Assembly (NCBI GenBank): GCA_011037195.1
Contig: JAAEAF010000377.1
Coordinates: forward strand, 1-64,000
DNA length: 64,000 nucleotides
Direction: 5' to 3'
DNA from: Triatoma infestans
Lineage: Eukaryota > Arthropoda > Insecta > Hemiptera > Reduviidae
The notes beneath the pieces are model-generated. The model was not told the origin of the DNA. It saw nothing but the letters and a program-made list of their open reading frames with translations, and did not search any database. How positions within the stretch are numbered: the first letter of the stretch is position 1; the number at the start of each line of letters is the position of its first letter. The translations under genes were made by a program, and so were the position numbers. Below, piece after piece: positions 18,898 to 30,553 of the stretch.

Positions 18898-19254
18898 ACT
18901 ACATTTAAACAAAGCCTGGAAAAAGAATAAAGAAGAAACCCTAATAATAATAACTGTACTTTATTTGAAAATAATGCATAAACAGGAAAACTTTACTAAG
19001 TACCTCCGTCTACCGTAGTTTAGGATTGAATACATAGTAAACAAAAAATTGTACATCAAGATAAATAATCGTTATAAATGATGGCCACAAAATATGTATA
19101 CTAGCTATAAAAATAGATTCAAACAAAAATAAAAGAAATGACTAAAATATAAAGAGATAGTGAATTATAATTCAACAATTAAACTCGTTAATGAGGCTGA
19201 ACCTATACTTCCAGGCTTGACTGGCATAATTAATCAAATTGGTGCAAGTATATA
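18898..19254. other. No recognisable gene
   Basis: AT-rich sequence between the palindrome and the next transposon. It holds a short TAA run near 18943; nothing else is recognised. Confidence 0.5.
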
Positions 19255-20894
19255 CAGTTAGTGACAGTCATATTCATACAGTAGTCTGTGTTGTACATAT
19301 GTACACAATGTATATGTACATGTACTTTTTTTTTACCAACTTTACATGAAATATATTTGGCACAGTTAGCTGCTTGCTACAAAACAATAACATTTGCTTT
19401 ATCTAAAGGAATTTATTAGAATAATGTAAATATCAAATACAAAGTAGCAAATTGATGCGACTTTCATATTCATACATTACGAACAATGAACATTTTTTAA
19501 TTGAAAAATAAAAAAAACAACAAGAAAATCAATATTTTGTTGGGTAACCTTTTCTTTTAATTACCTCAATGAGCCTCCTAGGCATCGACTCAACAAGTTC
19601 TTAGTAGTTTCCGGAGTAATGTTATTCCATTCTTCAATTACTTTCTCCTTAAGTTGAGTTGTATTTTGGTTCTGATAATTTTTCAATTTTTTTTTTAACT
19701 CTGCCCACAAATGCTTGATTGGGTTGAGATCTGGTGACTGTGGGGGTGTTGCCATCACTTTGGGGCAATTATACAATAGCCATTCTCTTGTTTTAAGGGC
19801 TTTATGTATAATTGCTCATAGAAAATAAAGTTTCTTCCAATTCCCAAATTTTTGACAGATTCTTTTAAATTTTTTCTTAAAACATTTACGTACTTCTCAG
19901 AATTCATAATCTCGTCGATAAATTGAATTTTCCCCACCCCAGAAGCTGAGAAGCACCCCCAAACCATCACAGACCTACCTCCATACTTTACTCTCTGTTG
20001 TACGTTCTTAACAGAAAGGCTTTCATTTCTTTTCCTCCAAACTTTACATTTTCCATCGGATTGTAAAATGTTAATTTTAGTTTCATCTGAAAATAAAACG
20101 TTTTTCCAGAAATCAAATTGATGATTTCTGTAAGTGTTAGCGAATTGAATCCGTGTTTTTTTATTTAAAAATGGGTTCTTCCTTGCTGACCTGGAAAAGA
20201 ATGAATTTCTTTTGAGGGCTCTACGAACAGTCACAGGATTAATATTCCTTCCCAACTAGAACTTATCTCCACAGCTAAGCTTGGTGCACTTATTTTAGGA
20301 TTTTCTTTCACTTTTCTTACTAGAAATCGTTCATCATAATCACTGAGCAACCTTCTATTTAAATTTCTTGCCTTATGTTCAATTCTGTTTTCATTTCTGT
20401 ACCGGTTAATGATACTTTGTACTGTAGCATGGATCTTCTATTTATTAATTTTCCAATTTCACGCAAACTTTTTCCTCTTTTCCAATTTTCAATTATGATT
20501 TTACGAATTTCACTACTCGTGCCTTTACCTCTTCCTATTTTCAAATTTTAAATTTAAATTAGACCCACCAAAAATGATAGAAAACATTAAACTGAATGTA
20601 ATTTGACAAATGAATACCTTTAGAGATGAAATAGTAAACAATTATTAGTGAATGAATGAGTAATATGTAGTGTGTATGAATACGAAAGTCGCATCAGGTT
20701 GGTATTTTGTTTTTGATATTTATATTATTCTAATAAATTCCTTTAGATAAAGCAAATGTTATTGTTTTGTAGCAAGCAACTAATTGTGCCAAATATATTT
20801 CATATAAAGTTGGTAAAAAAAAAGTACATATACGTATACATTATGCACATTATCTACATTATGACTACTGTATGAATATGACTGTCATTAACTG
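19255..20894 (-). mobile_element. Complete but dead Tc1/mariner-superfamily element with long terminal inverted repeats
   Basis: The left end, TA then CAGTTAGTGACAGTCATATT, matches the right end AATATGACTGTCATTAACTG then TA in inverse. The inverted repeats extend about 215 bp, through TTTGGCACAGTTAG / CTAATTGTGCCAAA and TTTGCTTTATCTAAAGGAAT / ATTCCTTTAGATAAAGCAAA. Flanking TA at 19253-19254 and 20895-20896 is the standard target duplication. A broken transposase gene lies inside on the minus strand. Confidence 0.92.
19561..20544 (-). pseudogene. Tc1-like transposase (DD34E type), frameshifted
   Basis: The frame begins at ATG 20544 with a helix-turn-helix block (RGKGTSSEIRKIIIENWKRG, SLREIGKLIN), shifts, and resumes with PVTVRRALKRNSFFSRSARK, FWKNVLFSDETKINILQSDG (first catalytic Asp) and GGRSVMVWGCFSASGVGKIQ. 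Near 19790-19830 several bases are missing exactly where the second catalytic Asp should lie. The last part has YNCPKVMATPPQSPDLNPIK, where the third residue region reads DLNPIKHLW (relatives have Glu at the Lys position). At least two shifts, the lost Asp and the Glu-to-Lys change make it inactive. Confidence 0.88.
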
Positions 20895-20939
20895 TATATT
20901 ACGTAAAGAATCTGTTACGAATTGAGCGGAAACAAATTT

Positions 20940-22090
20940 CGCAACCATGCATCTCAAACGAAATTCGGACAAGACAGGGCACTCATACAGAAAATGATAC
21001 AGATGCTCCCTTGCATATAAATTGCACATTGCACATTTTTCCTTGTATTCCAGTTTATCAACCCATGTATATAATTTAAATAAATTAATTTACTTCTCAG
21101 TTTAAAGAGCCTCCTTAGATCTGAAAGCTTTAGTTGGGTATCAGAGTCAACATAAAATATATTGAGCTTGCCGCTCGTATCTAACAAAGTCCTGTACAAA
21201 ACAAAACGCTCAGAGCTCATAGCGCGATTCACAGACCGCCTCCTCCAAACTAACCCGTTTTATTGTTTGAAAAGCACTGAAAATTGAGATTCCCAACCCG
21301 AGGGAGAAATCAGAAGTCAAGGAGTACTTTGGGGCTAATTTAGACCGTTCTTTGAACAAAAGTATATTTTTGCTTATAATTTCGCAGGCTACAATTTCGG
21401 AAAAGCGATTATCGATGACAGACAAGATCTTTGAACAAAATTGAAAATGGAGGCACAAAATGTATATGTAAACCAGATCTAAACCAGTTTCAATATTCAA
21501 AATGTAAGAAGGGGCAGTAGAAGGTAGTGCAAACACTTTTGGACGAAATTGTTCTAGAATCTCAAAACGTTGGTAGCCCCAGACTTGAGCAGCGTATCAG
21601 ATTATGGAACGTAAGACACTATTGTATACACGATATTTGGCCTTTAGAGGGACTTCATTTAGTGAAAGAAAATGATTCCACACTCTGTAAGCCCAATTTT
21701 GCTATTGAAACTTGATCCTTAAAGGGGTGCATATAGGAGAGAGGATGTCAACGTTATACCGAGATACTTGTGTTAGTTATTTCGATTGGGACACCATTAA
21801 ATTTCCATTTTTCAACAGAACTCAATCTACTCCCTTTTCTAAAAACTATTACTTTTGTCTTCTCTAAATTAACATTTAAATGTCATTAGTGACAATATTT
21901 TACAAGAATATTAATGTCCCTCTGCAAGCCGACAGGATTATCCGATATAATCATTAAGCCGTCGGTATATAGTAGGGAGATGATCTTCAATTAACCAGCA
22001 AAAACACCACACTCAAGTGCAGAAGGAAGATCATCGATAAATATAGAGAAGAGGAGAGGGCTCGTTATGACATGTACCAGAATGTGATCA
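20940..22090 (-). pseudogene. LINE reverse-transcriptase C-terminal region, decayed
   Basis: Minus-strand frames give YIDDLPSALECGVFAG, LMIISDNPVGLQRDINIL near the RT active site, a KTKVIVFRKGSRLSSVEKWK stretch, and downstream LINWNTRKNVQCAIYMQGS followed by CMSALSCPNF, a decayed C-terminal zinc region. The order fits the second half of a CR1/Jockey-like LINE ORF2. Stops and shifts are frequent. Boundaries are approximate. Confidence 0.65.
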
Positions 22091-22119
22091 CACTTGAAGC
22101 CTCTCTCGCACCACTAAAA

Positions 22120-22330
22120 TCTATTTTTCCAGTAAAATGTTTGAAATAAAAAGGTTGGCTTTATAACTGCCCACTTACCATTTCAAACTTAAAGAAAATC
22201 GTTCAGGTCGTTTTTGAACAAATCTTGTGTGAAACACTCACACCACTTTATTTTGATGTAATTATTACAGTTCTAAGTGGCAAACTTGAAATGGTCATTA
22301 AACATTTAGGGGGCCTTAATTACTTACTAT
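22120..22330. repeat. Dispersed repeat family, partial copy
   Basis: It shares TGTGTGAAACACTCACAC and neighbouring AAAATGTTTGAAATAAAA and CTTAAAGAAAATCGTT segments with the longer copies at 24535-25385 and 37134-38216. Confidence 0.55.
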
Positions 22331-23464
22331 AAATGTGGGTTGTGAAGATCACTTTGTGCTGTCGGTGTACAAGCAGCACTTTTACATGAATGTGGTGCCA
22401 CATCCATTCTCTCAACAAACAATTGTATCCTGAAAGTTATGCCTTACTCATACATTTCCAAAATCCTTAAAATCCGTTTTTTAAAAATAGTTAGGATAGG
22501 CTGAAATCTGAGCAATTGGCACCACGTTAAAAAAAAATTGGACGAGTCATTTTCGAGACAACTTTGTAAATTGCACTTTCGCTCAACTTAATCATTTGCT
22601 GACAACATATATCACTCTTTTCCAACTTGATACTCTAGCATTGCAATCTTAATATTATGTATAACAGGAATAAAGCACACATTTTACCTCGAAAAAAGCT
22701 GTAATTATTGTTTATCAGTACTTGATAATTTGCAACATTTTTTTGAGAACTGTTCTCTATTGAATGCCTTACATAATGGATGGTTAAGTAAATATATTGA
22801 CAACTCAAACCCTTGTTTCTCTCTTAGAACTCAATACAAAAAATAAACAGCATTTTTAACTATGTAAATCAAGCATTTCAATTAAAACGCAATTGATTGA
22901 AAATTATATATATATATGTATGTTTTTTTATTTTTTTTTTTTCTCTTTTAAGACTATTAAGTTACAGTTTGTGTATATTTAAAGAGTGTTATTTTCTTTC
23001 GTTTTATTACTTACTATTTTTGTTTTCATATCTATTTCTTATTTTTTTTTTTTTATTATTCAAATGTAAGGCGAACTCCTTTGTTACAAGACTTTACTCC
23101 TTTGGAGCAAATAAAATATTTTATTATTATTATAATATTACATACATGAGTTGATAGAACCTTAAATTGCAATAAGGGGTATTTAGATCAAAGTTTAACA
23201 TTGCACTTCTCTCCTAAAACATAGAAAATTCTTTCAAGTAAATGTGATAGCATATTTTATATAAAATGTATGCGAAGTTCAAAGAAAATCGTTGGAGCAT
23301 TATCGAGAAAATAGCGAATAAATGAGAAAACCATCAAGTCACACTTCCAAATATTGGATTTTACCTGTAAACTAAATATACGGAAGGTGGTATATCTAAA
23401 AATCAAAAGTTCGAGCTTTCTGTGTTTTATTATTTCTGAAATATTTTATTCAAAAACATATGCT
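22331..23464. other. No recognised gene; AT-rich with T-rich low complexity
   Basis: The stretch holds short fragments of the same dispersed repeat family near 23270-23340 and a T-rich tract at 22900-23060. The ORF at 22897-23154 is low-complexity and not credible as a gene. Confidence 0.5.
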
Positions 23465-23632
23465 GCTTCAGTCCAAACTACTTTTATAAGTGACTGCTGT
23501 TTTCAGTCCAAACTACTTTTATAAGTGACTGCTGCATCAGTCCAAACTACTTTTATAAGTGACTGCTGTTTTCAGTCCAAACTACTTTTAAAGTGACTGC
23601 TGTCTTCAGTCCAAACTAGTTTTATAATAATG
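23465..23632. repeat. Minisatellite of about 33-bp units, first part
   Basis: About five tandem copies of TTCAGTCCAAACTACTTTTA followed by TAAGTGACTGCTG. Three further, more diverged copies lie at 26168-26275 and a relic near 26900, so the array was split by inserted elements. Confidence 0.85.
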
Positions 23633-24067
23633 TATTTATTTATAATAACCACAAACAAAACAAATACACTTCTCTACAAACTAAAATAAACTAAAGACTT
23701 CATAAGGTTTGGTTACTTTAACCGTCACTGAGTAGTGCAGTTAAATTAAATCTAAATATTGAATTAACTCACTGTTATTATAGCAAAATAAACTAAACAA
23801 TTATTCTTATAAGATCTAAACTATGTTTACGAATATTCTAGGGAAAAGTTTAAAACTATCCTAATAATTAAATTCCTTCAATAATTGCTCTTTATACAAA
23901 TAAGCAGATTTACAATAGTTGTAAATGGAATGATATTTAATCCTGTATTCTGTCAATGTAGGACATACAATGATGCAAGTCCTCGATATCACCGTGATTA
24001 CAGAGAAAACACAAACTACTTCATATTCTTTAAATGGAATATAGTTAAGTTTCAGTATACCACTTCT

Positions 24068-25991
24068 CAGTGGCGGCTCCTAACTTGGATACGTGGGGGT
24101 TCAACACTTTTTTTTTTTAAATACTTACATTACCTATCATTATTAGTAGCTTGGCTAGATAGAAATCATGAGTCCTGTAACAGGACTCCTGTATCATGAC
24201 TCCTGTTTTACAGGAGCCCTGTAAAAACCTGCATCCCTCCCCTACAATTAAATATATTAAATTAACAATAAATCTGTCACTGTGCACCCAGAGAAAAACT
24301 GTGAAAAAAAGAGTTGTACCGTTTGAGTTCGAAAATTAAGTGGTTATCTTAAACGGAAATTTTTATTATCTAAATAAAGTGTTTCGGTTCAAAGGAAATG
24401 TCAATGAGTTAGCATCGATTCTTTGCTGGGTCATTTATCTTAGTGATGTTTTAAGTACCAATACCAACATCAAATTTTTATAAATATAAAAATAATATAT
24501 AAAAATCCACACATTGGCACAGGCACATCACATCACAAAAAATCTGGTGTGAAACACTCACACAAGTTCTCAAAATTATAATTGACAAATTTTATAGTTA
24601 GTGTACCAAATTGAATGGAACCGTCGAAAACTGAAAAAACTGTTCAGTAAAAACGCACTTCCGGTATTACTATTTTCTGAAACTCGGAATTTTGGCCATC
24701 TATTTATATCTAATTAATTTTATTTGGATGTTAGAATTGTACAATCAACTATGATAGTACTTTGGAGAAAAATATAACCACACCCCTTCCCTAAAAGTGC
24801 CCTTAAATGAATTTTACCAGACAAATGTTTCAAATAAAAGTTATAAATCTTTGTATGTTTAGTTTATATAAGAAGTTTCAAGAAAATCGTCTGAGCAATT
24901 TTTGAGAAAATCTCGAAAAAATGAAAAAATCATTTAGTAAAGTGATAAAGTAAACGCACTTCCGGTTATCCGATTTTTCAAACTCGGAATTTCAACAACA
25001 TATTTAATTGTAATTAACACTGTTTAAATGCAGAATTGTCTAATAAACTGAAATAGCACTTTAGCTGAAAACCTAACCCCATCCCCCCGCCCATACTGTC
25101 CTTATTTGAATTTTCCCAGAGAAATGTTTTAAATAAAAGTTGCAGCTCTTTGTATATGTAGTTGATATACCAAGTTTGAAATCGTCGAAGCCGTTTTTGA
25201 GAAAATGGCAAAAAAGTAACAAAAAAAACAACTAGTAAAGTGGTACTTCCGGTTGAAGAATTTTGACAAACAACTTAGGGTCAGATCCCATGGTGATACC
25301 TAAACGGAATATCAAGTTTCAACTTTCTACGGTTTTTCGTTTTTGAGCTGTGCTCTTCACACGACACGCACGCATTACATTTGCTAAAAACATCTTTTTT
25401 AACTCCGGGTAAGATACGGTTAGTTCGTTCGTGGGATCGTAAGTAATGTTCATTGCGCAAGAATCCCCCACTCTGATTTTAAAAAGTAATAAGGAATATA
25501 CACTTTTCTATGCTAACACAAAGAAATTTTTTATATATGCATATATTAAATTCTCCAGCGCGATGCCGAACTGTGAACCTCCAACTTCCTACATTTTATA
25601 CATCTCCTGATATGGGCATGCATTATACCTACAATCGTACAAAAATGCACAATACATTAAACAACTCATTAGAGTGAGCTCCTATATTGATATACGTTCC
25701 TATTCTTTTATTTCTGATTCTCCTCGGATTTGACAAACAAATTATTTTTTTTCACATCATTCTTAACATGGATTTGATTGAAATTTGATATCAGGCAATA
25801 TATATACTGTTTTTACTGTGACTAAGGTTTGAAACTAATGTAAATAAAAATGAAAATATTTTTTGAAATTGAAATATGAAATAAAGATAAGAGAAAGTAA
25901 TAAACATATGATCATAATTTGTTACTTTTTATTTTTTTCAAATAGCTGGGGGGTTCAGTCGCGCAATCGCGAATACCAGTAGCCGCCACTG
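24068..25991. mobile_element. Non-autonomous hAT element with 8-bp target duplication
   Basis: The ends are CAGTGGCGGCTCCTAAC and its inverse ...TAGCCGCCACTG (11 perfectly inverted terminal bases), with GGGGGTTCA / TGAACCCCC a little further in. CCACTTCT occurs on both sides (24060-24067 and 25992-25999), the 8-bp duplication expected of hAT transposons. No transposase ORF is present. The interior contains a copy of the dispersed repeat (24535-25385) and short AGTCCTGT/ACAGGACT palindromes near 24170-24215. Confidence 0.88.
24535..25385. repeat. Dispersed repeat family, long copy A
   Basis: Begins with the small palindrome region TCTGGTGTGAAACACTCACA and has two internal sub-repeats of roughly 350-400 bp, each with AAAACGCACTTCCGG or GTAAACGCACTTCCGG, AATGTTT(C/T)AAATAAAAGTT and GAGAAAAT blocks. 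It aligns along its length with 37134-38216. No coding capacity is visible. Confidence 0.75.
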
Positions 25992-26167
25992 CCACTTCTT
26001 ATCTTCAAAACGCATGTCATATTCTCAAGCGCCATATTGCTTTTCAAGACATGACTGTCACCTAAGTCAAAATTAAATTCTCTGTAATGACAATAAAGCT
26101 GCGATTCAATCACATCCATGATAAATTTATTTTGATAATTCAATGTCAATTTATTTCTAATTTTGAA

Positions 26168-26275
26168 ACTTTTACAAGTGACTGCTGTTTTTAGTCCAAA
26201 CTACTTTTATAAGTGACTGCTGTTTCTGTCAAAACTGCTTACTGTAAGTGACTGCTGTTTCAGTTCCAACTACTT
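26168..26275. repeat. Minisatellite of about 33-bp units, second part
   Basis: Three diverged copies of AAGTGACTGCTGTTTnAGTCCAAACTACTT. This is the continuation of the array at 23465-23632 after the insertion. Confidence 0.75.
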
Positions 26276-28480
26276 TGTTATGTATACATATATATATATA
26301 TCATTAAAAACATCTTTCTCAGAGGACCTCAAAAAAGTATTTCCGGCGAACACAATTTAGAAAATTTGCACACGTTACATTCTTCATTCATAGCAAATAT
26401 TTAATTAATTTTATAAAAAGAGATCGAACTTCTTAACATATCGATTAGACTCTTCCCGACAGCCACCAATTATCTGATTCATTTTCAAATAACTAATCTT
26501 TAATTTAACAAAATCGATAGTAACAACAAGCAAATTTATTTTCAAAATTTAGATGGTAATGTGTCCACCATGCAGATATACTTCTTCAAAAATGATTCAA
26601 TACATTCTCTGAGGGTCTTCCAAAATCTTTTCTCTTTTTTCAGTTGCCAAATTTTCGCAAATAGAATTCGAGCACCTGGAAAAGAAAAAGATCTAAACAA
26701 TAATAAATAAATAAACGGATACATGAGGAAAGTAAGTGTCACAATGGTGGTTGGAAGGTGGCAAAGACATATGGTTTAGGGACGATGGATACACCCGCAG
26801 GAAGCCTTCAGAGGTTTACTGGTTAGCAGCAATGAGTACACCAGTTCCATTGTGAGGCCAGAATCTCAGATTCCATGATGATATTGTCCAATCACTAATC
26901 ATGTGACTGCTGTTTCAACCCAAACTACCTCATTCTAACTGCCTACTATATAGTCCAAACGTGAAGTTCCAAAAGGCAACTGATGTGGTTGAACCATGGC
27001 TAATTCTTATCAGTTGTTTAACAATAACTGACAAGAGTGACAAACCCTAAAAACAAAGTTTTTTGTAAACATTACTGTCACAGTAATTGGCACAATTAAT
27101 ATAATAATTATTCTAAGATTCATTAAAGTTTTCTGGAAATACTCAGCCGCAGTTGCCAGGCAATCGTAGAATGCCTAAGTTGAAGCAGCACTTCAACAAG
27201 CCTTCATTCCAATAACAAGTGGTTGTTTAATAGCTAGGCACAATTTTAGCGTAGTAGAACCAGAAGCAGTGGTTAACCAATTACCTTCTTTTCCTTGAAC
27301 ATGACATCTAAAGAAGAAGGCTGGAAAAGTGGATATAAAGAACTAGTGGACGTAGGGAACGAGTGCGGTTGACGTTAAGTGCTAATTAGATCTCTGAAAT
27401 GGCAAATATGAAATTCACAACACTTGACTTGCGATCTGCTCCTAGGTGGTTCATATTCTTACAATTATCTGCAATCCAAGATTGGCGACTGAGCCACGCG
27501 CCATTTCTCTTCTTACATCTTTAACGTTCCTTTTGCTAATTGTATTTGTACAATAATATCATTAAATATCAAATTAGATCTGGGAATAGAATATAATGCA
27601 AATGAATAAAATTTAAGGCTTTATAAATCAAAATGTTTTTAAAAATGAGTCAGTTTTAAACAATAAATAGAAAGAAATAATAAACATTTCTGAACATTTA
27701 TGCTTTAAAAGTACAGTCAGGCAGAATGCTGGAGGGAGCGGAAAGGCACCAGGAAGTTAGATGTGTGAGAAACAGCAGTAGTAACCGTGCGTAATTCATC
27801 AATTTAGCAATTTGGCTTAGAAAAAGATAGAACTAAACAGAGCATGAAGCATGTCCTGTTTACATTTTAGAACAATGTTGTCTATTTGTTAATTTTCTTC
27901 TTTGGCATTGTTATGTGGGCAGATGTTTTATGGAAAGGAAAAAAGTGAGTCGAACGGAGAAGCAGTCCAACATCGGTCACTGGTGCACATCAACTACCAC
28001 AAATCTAGCCAGCACAATCTATTCCATACTGTTTAGTTTCGTAATAAAAAATCTGGCGTTTGTAAGTTGTACTGGTTGAATAGTTGATATATGTATGTTT
28101 CAGTGTGGCACAAGCGGTTTTGAAAGGGTACAGCAATTTTAAGAAATCTGAGAAGAACTTAGTGAGTTAAGAAATAGAATTTTACCACGCTTTATGAGAA
28201 CCACTACTTTAATCACTAGATAGATTTCGAGTCGTTTGCTAGAGTTCGTGGCGTATACATCTCCAGTGTAGCTCTGTATTTGATGTTATTTATGTGGTTT
28301 TCTCTGCGATTTGTACGCTTTTTTTTTAGTAAAGTGCTAAATTAAGTTAAAGTCAGACTAAGGTATAGTTTTGTAAAGAATAGTTTGGAAAAACTGTAAG
28401 AAAATTGCATTTTTCTTTGGAAAACTGATACAAATACTATTGTTTTGGATTCAAAGTTTATGTTATATTTGAGAGAAAGA
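26276..28480. other. No recognised gene
   Basis: AT-rich sequence with a decayed 33-bp repeat relic near 26900-26955 and a weak antisense tRNA-like A-box (TGGCTCAGTCG on the minus strand near 27490) that may be an old SINE. Nothing coding is supported. Confidence 0.45.
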
Positions 28481-30553
28481 GAATTTGTTGTGAGTAGTGC
28501 TGTGAGAGAAGAGGAGAGAATAGTGGGAGCACGACTTCAAGGTCAGCCTACGTTACTCATTCGTTACTTTATAGTGCAACGGATTACATCTCTAAATAAA
28601 ATAAATTTGCAAAGAATGTAATTAACTCATTTTAAAGCATCATGGCACTTAATTAATATGTTTTGTTTTATGGCAACGTCATATTAATTAGTTATTTGTT
28701 GGGTATAAAATCAATTAATAAAATTATAATTAAATAATAGCGCCATTAAGTGATAGCTCATTTGAAGAAAAACTTTATGAATAAAAACAAAGTTGTATAT
28801 TCTGATTCATTTTAAGATTGCAGATTTTGATATTCATCAAAAAAAAGAAATAGAAACTCCCCTGAAGAATCTAAAAATAAAAGTAAACGATTTCAAACTG
28901 AAATAATGAGTTCCTCATCAGAGATAATTGAAAATATAAGATTAATGTTTGACGCTAAATTTAAAGCTCTTAGTGAAAGTTTACCATCCAAAGAGGATTT
29001 TAAATCATTGGATGGTAAATTAGACTTTTTGCTTATCGAAAATACAAATTTAAAAAAAGAAATGCAAGAGCTTAAAGTTAAGAATAAAGTGTTGGAAAAC
29101 GGAATAGATGTTTTAGAAAACAATTTACTTAGAAACAATTTAATCTTTGGAGGGTTAGATGATTCCAGCCTTCAGGAGGAAGTACTTGTATCTACTTTCT
29201 GTAAGGAAGTTTTAGGCGTAGAAGTTATTGCAGACGATATTGACAATGTTGGTAAGATAAAGATACCAAAGCTTGAGAAAAATTTATTAAAAGTTTCTTT
29301 TTTTCAAAATAAAACAGTGAGAAATATTTTGAAAAATACTATCAACTTAAGAGGGACAGGATTCTTTATTGCTAGGGATTATACATATTCTATGAGGAGA
29401 AGACGGAGAACATTGTTTCACTATAGGAAGGAAGTACTACAGAAAGATAGAACCAAGAGAGTCATAGTACGTAACGATACCTTATGGATGGATGGTAAAA
29501 AGTACTATTGGGACGAAGGTGCGGGAATAGTAAAGGAATGCAACGGAGATGATAGTTCTAATGTGCGCACAACTCCATCAGGCCTACATTCGCCAGTTAA
29601 TATCTCTTCAACTATCAAGAAAGCCGAGTCCATCACATCTCTGCCTGCTAGGTGAGAAGACGTCGTCGGCCGGATATCTGACGTCAAGTCTACCTGACTA
29701 TCGATTATTCCTTTACATGTAAATGGACATAGAAGCAAATTGACGATGTTCTATTTTTTTATATTTTTTATAAAAAGTTTTATTTAAATATGTATAAATT
29801 TTATTTCAATTTATAAAAAGTTATATTTTTATTTCGATAGTAAGTTTTGTTTGTAAAGAAAGTTTTAGTTCTTACCATAATTATTTTTTAGAGTACAACC
29901 TTTGGTCGACTTTGCTATGATTTTAGGCCTTGAATTTAATTTTCAATTTTTCCCTGTCCTTTTGAATTTACTTATTCTTTATTTCTCCTTCTTTACTTAG
30001 AAAATTGTCTTAGAAAATTACTGTTATTATTGTCTCATCGTTTAGTTTTTCGCCATTAGTTATTTGTTTGTTACTTTTTCTGTTGTTCTTGCTTTCAATT
30101 TATGTTTTTTTATTCATTTTTATTTTCTTCCGATATCTTTTTTTAACTAATAGTTTAATGTGTATAGAATACAGTATGATAGGAATAAATTTATATTATT
30201 TCTGTATTAATATTTTTATTAACTATTTTGATATCATTTTTATTTATTTTTTCTCTTTTCTTTCTGTAAGTTGCTCTAAAATAATTAGGCTTGAATTTTT
30301 GAGTTACTTAAGTTTATTAGCATTTTTAAATCTTAATTATTACTAAATCAACTTAATTGTTTTATTTTCAAATCTTCCATCCTCGACTTTGGCTTCGACG
30401 GATAACTCCAAGCCGTAAAGTGTTATTATTCTTTTATATATATGTATTTATATACTTAGAAAAAAAAAAGAAGTAGCTTATGTTTTTTGTTTATTTGTTC
30501 ACTTGTATATTTTCTTCTAAATAAAGCACTATTATTATTATTATATTATTATT
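28481..30553 (+). mobile_element. ORF1-only LINE-type element
   Basis: An intact ORF1 (28906-29655) is followed by about 900 bp of AT-rich non-coding sequence that ends in AAATAAAGCAC and an ATT/TTA repeat (30523-30553), the kind of 3' end LINEs use. No reverse transcriptase or endonuclease lies between. The 5' boundary is uncertain; 28481 is only the start of a plausible leader. This is either a non-autonomous element that moves by borrowed RT, or a copy with ORF2 deleted. Confidence 0.55.
28906..29655 (+). CDS. LINE ORF1-type RNA-binding protein, intact
   Basis: A 249-codon ORF without stops. Residues 1-85 form a Lys/Glu/Leu coiled coil (LKKEMQELKVKNKVLENGID). Residues about 88-170 fit the RRM-like region of L1-type ORF1 proteins (NNLIFGGLDDSSLQEEVL, then LLKVSFFQNKTVRNILKNTI, FFIARDYTYSMRRRRR). 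Residues 170-215 fit the C-terminal domain (RRTLFHYRKEVLQKDRTKRV followed by WMDGKKYYW). Such proteins trimerise, coat the element RNA and act as nucleic-acid chaperones. The frame stays open back to 28831 but contains no earlier ATG, so 28906 is the start. No partner RT is encoded nearby. Confidence 0.8.
   Translation: MSSSSEIIENIRLMFDAKFKALSESLPSKEDFKSLDGKLDFLLIENTNLKKEMQELKVKNKVLENGIDVLENNLLRNNLIFGGLDDSSLQEEVLVSTFCKEVLGVEVIADDIDNVGKIKIPKLEKNLLKVSFFQNKTVRNILKNTINLRGTGFFIARDYTYSMRRRRRTLFHYRKEVLQKDRTKRVIVRNDTLWMDGKKYYWDEGAGIVKECNGDDSSNVRTTPSGLHSPVNISSTIKKAESITSLPAR

Larger units (their letters stand above)
23633..26167 (-). mobile_element. Insertion splitting the minisatellite, possibly a LINE tail, itself containing a hAT element
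   Basis: Sequence at 23633-24059 and 26000-26167 interrupts the 33-bp minisatellite. On the minus strand weak LINE-like pieces appear (IPFKEYEVVCVFCNHGD), resembling a zinc-finger end of a reverse transcriptase. A hAT element sits in the middle. Ends and target duplication could not be defined. Confidence 0.4.

Noticed and set aside
30068..30346. 92-codon hydrophobic ORF
   Set aside because: Phe/Leu/Ile/Tyr-only composition from T-rich DNA in the LINE-type 3' region; not credible as a gene.
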